A stretch of DNA of 64,000 bases from assembly GCF_004349085.1 (NCBI RefSeq), contig NZ_SMFM01000001.1:620001-684000 (forward strand), given 5' to 3'. Source of the DNA: Flavobacterium caseinilyticum. GTDB taxonomy: Bacteria > Bacteroidota > Bacteroidia > Flavobacteriales > Flavobacteriaceae. The notes below the pieces were generated by a model. The model saw nothing but the letters and a program-made list of their open reading frames with translations. It searched no databases and was not told the origin of the DNA. Shown in pieces: positions 63,181 through 64,000 of the stretch. The first letter of the stretch is position 1, and the number at the start of each line of letters is the position of its first letter. Position numbers and translations under genes: made by a program.

Positions 63181-63894
63181 ATGACAAAATTAAGTGTAAA
63201 TATCAATAAAATAGCCACTTTACGTAATGCGCGCGGAGGAAATGTTCCCGATTTATTAAAAGTAGCAGCTGACATTCAAAAGTTCGGTGCCGAAGGAATC
63301 ACGATTCATCCGCGTCCGGATGAGCGTCACATTCGGTATCAGGATGCCCGAGATTTAAAGTCTGTCGTTTACACCGAGTATAATATTGAAGGAAATCCAG
63401 AACAAACATTTATCGATCTTGTTCTCGAAATAAAACCCACTCAAGTGACTTTGGTGCCAGATGCAATTGATGCCATCACGTCTAATGCAGGTTGGGATAC
63501 TATAAAACACGCTTCTTATTTAACCGAAATCGTTCAGGAATTTCAACGCAACGGAATCAGAACTTCTATTTTTGTAGATCCTGTTCTCGATATGATTGAA
63601 GGCGCAAAGAAAATTGGAACCGAAAGAATCGAATTGTACACCGAGGCATTTGCACATCAATATAGTTTAGGGAATCAAAACGGAATTTTGCCGTATACCC
63701 AATCGGCAATTTTGGCCAATGAGCTTGGATTAGGAATCAACGCAGGTCATGATTTGAGTTTGGATAATATTCAGTTTTTCAAACAAAATATTCCGGGATT
63801 ATTGGAAGTTTCTATAGGTCACGCATTAATTTCCGAAGCCATTTATTTAGGCTTGGATAATGTGGTAAATATGTATTTGCAAAAATTAAAATAA
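63181..63894 (+). CDS. pdxJ: Pyridoxine 5'-phosphate synthase
   Basis: PdxJ makes pyridoxine 5'-phosphate from 1-deoxyxylulose 5-phosphate and 3-amino-1-hydroxyacetone phosphate in the DXP-dependent vitamin B6 pathway. The 237 residues show LSVNINKIATLRNARGG at the N-terminus (with the conserved Asn and Arg), ITIHPRPDERHI, the TLVPD strand and GINAGHDLSLDNI, plus the closing EVSIGHALISEAI. It is a single gene followed by a long palindrome. Confidence 0.96.
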   Translation: MTKLSVNINKIATLRNARGGNVPDLLKVAADIQKFGAEGITIHPRPDERHIRYQDARDLKSVVYTEYNIEGNPEQTFIDLVLEIKPTQVTLVPDAIDAITSNAGWDTIKHASYLTEIVQEFQRNGIRTSIFVDPVLDMIEGAKKIGTERIELYTEAFAHQYSLGNQNGILPYTQSAILANELGLGINAGHDLSLDNIQFFKQNIPGLLEVSIGHALISEAIYLGLDNVVNMYLQKLK

Positions 63895-63900
63895 AATTTC

Positions 63901-63959
63901 GCCACGAATTATACCAATTTTCACGAATTTGAGTGGTGGAAATTGGTGTAATTCGTGGC
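63901..63959. repeat. Long imperfect palindrome after pdxJ
   Basis: Arms of 24 nt (63901-63924 and 63936-63959) are complementary except for two G-T wobble positions, with an 11-nt loop. The outer arm starts GCCACGAATTATACC. There is no T run after it on the plus strand. CACGAATT-type palindromes are, from memory, common in Flavobacterium intergenic regions. Confidence 0.8.
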
Positions 63960-64000
63960 TAAAAAAAAGTAAAAAATGTTATATTCAAAAATAGAAGGAT

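Noticed and set aside
63901-63970. Palindrome as a pdxJ terminator
   Set aside because: The plus strand after the arm reads TAAAAAAAAG, with no T run, so a classic terminator is not supported.
1-64000. tRNA, rRNA, integrases, insertion sequences, restriction or defence genes
   Set aside because: I looked for typical signatures and saw none; the order of genes reads as stable chromosome.

Overview
The window is chromosomal DNA from a member of the Flavobacteriia, most likely a Flavobacterium. The evidence is AT-rich sequence, repeated promoter elements of the Bacteroidetes type (TTG, about 18-20 bp, then TAnnTTTG), type IX secretion and gliding genes (SprA, a PorP/SprF-type protein, a RemB-like protein), an alternative complex III respiratory cluster, and family gene orders such as ruvA-sprA-gcvH and uppS-bamA-skp-skp. 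I see no tRNA, rRNA, CRISPR array, prophage or insertion sequence. Almost everything reads as core genome; the most accessory-like parts are the first 2.6 kb and the sugar locus at 17-24.4 kb.

Layout. 0.2-3.1 kb: a PKD-like lipoprotein, an unrecognised secreted protein and a SPOR protein. 3.2-14.8 kb: one long operon for alternative complex III (actABCDEF) followed by cytochrome c oxidase subunits II and I, with a clear promoter in front and a clear terminator behind. 14.9-17.0 kb: ruvB, an intergenic repeat element, and queG, whose N-terminus lacks an ordinary start codon. 17.0-24.4 kb: a carbohydrate uptake locus with a LacI-type regulator, two perfect operator palindromes, a TonB-dependent receptor, a sucrose-type MFS permease, an invertase-like (alpha/alpha)6 hydrolase and a PfkB fructokinase; it resembles the sux sucrose loci of xanthomonads in logic but with a hydrolase in place of amylosucrase. 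24.5-36.1 kb: a CBS protein, malic enzyme, ruvA, sprA, gcvH, a VanZ-like protein. 36.3-39.2 kb: deoC and a RemB-like outer-membrane protein. 39.2-44.4 kb: a second respiratory block (heme O synthase, two subunit III proteins, subunit IV, two SCO-fold proteins of which the first lacks the copper-binding cysteines, DUF420, a small CxxC membrane protein). 44.5-54.7 kb: DUF4403 lipoprotein, TolC and an RND-type adaptor, tsaB, MscS channel, a tandem-repeat LEA-like protein, dodecin, a NifU/Nfu protein with a doubled N-terminal domain, a PorP/SprF-type protein, gamma carbonic anhydrase. 54.7-63.9 kb: murI and the envelope assembly cluster read on the minus strand (CBS protein, NAD kinase, DUF6089, uppS, bamA, two OmpH/Skp proteins), then pdxJ. 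The window ends in a long imperfect palindrome.

How the parts fit. The two respiratory blocks together supply an almost complete quinol-to-oxygen chain: alternative complex III oxidises quinol, passes electrons through c-type hemes to an aa3-type oxidase, while the 39-44 kb block provides heme O, the remaining oxidase subunits and copper delivery. The 54.7-61.3 kb block couples lipid-carrier synthesis to outer-membrane protein insertion. The strongest candidate for something not fully described is the sux-like locus with its operator placement and its unassigned hydrolase; the small CxxC protein and the cysteine-less SCO-like protein in the oxidase assembly block come next. Several genes (ruvB, murI, probably the LacI-type gene) have the TAnnTTTG element only 4-5 nt from the start codon and so look leaderless.
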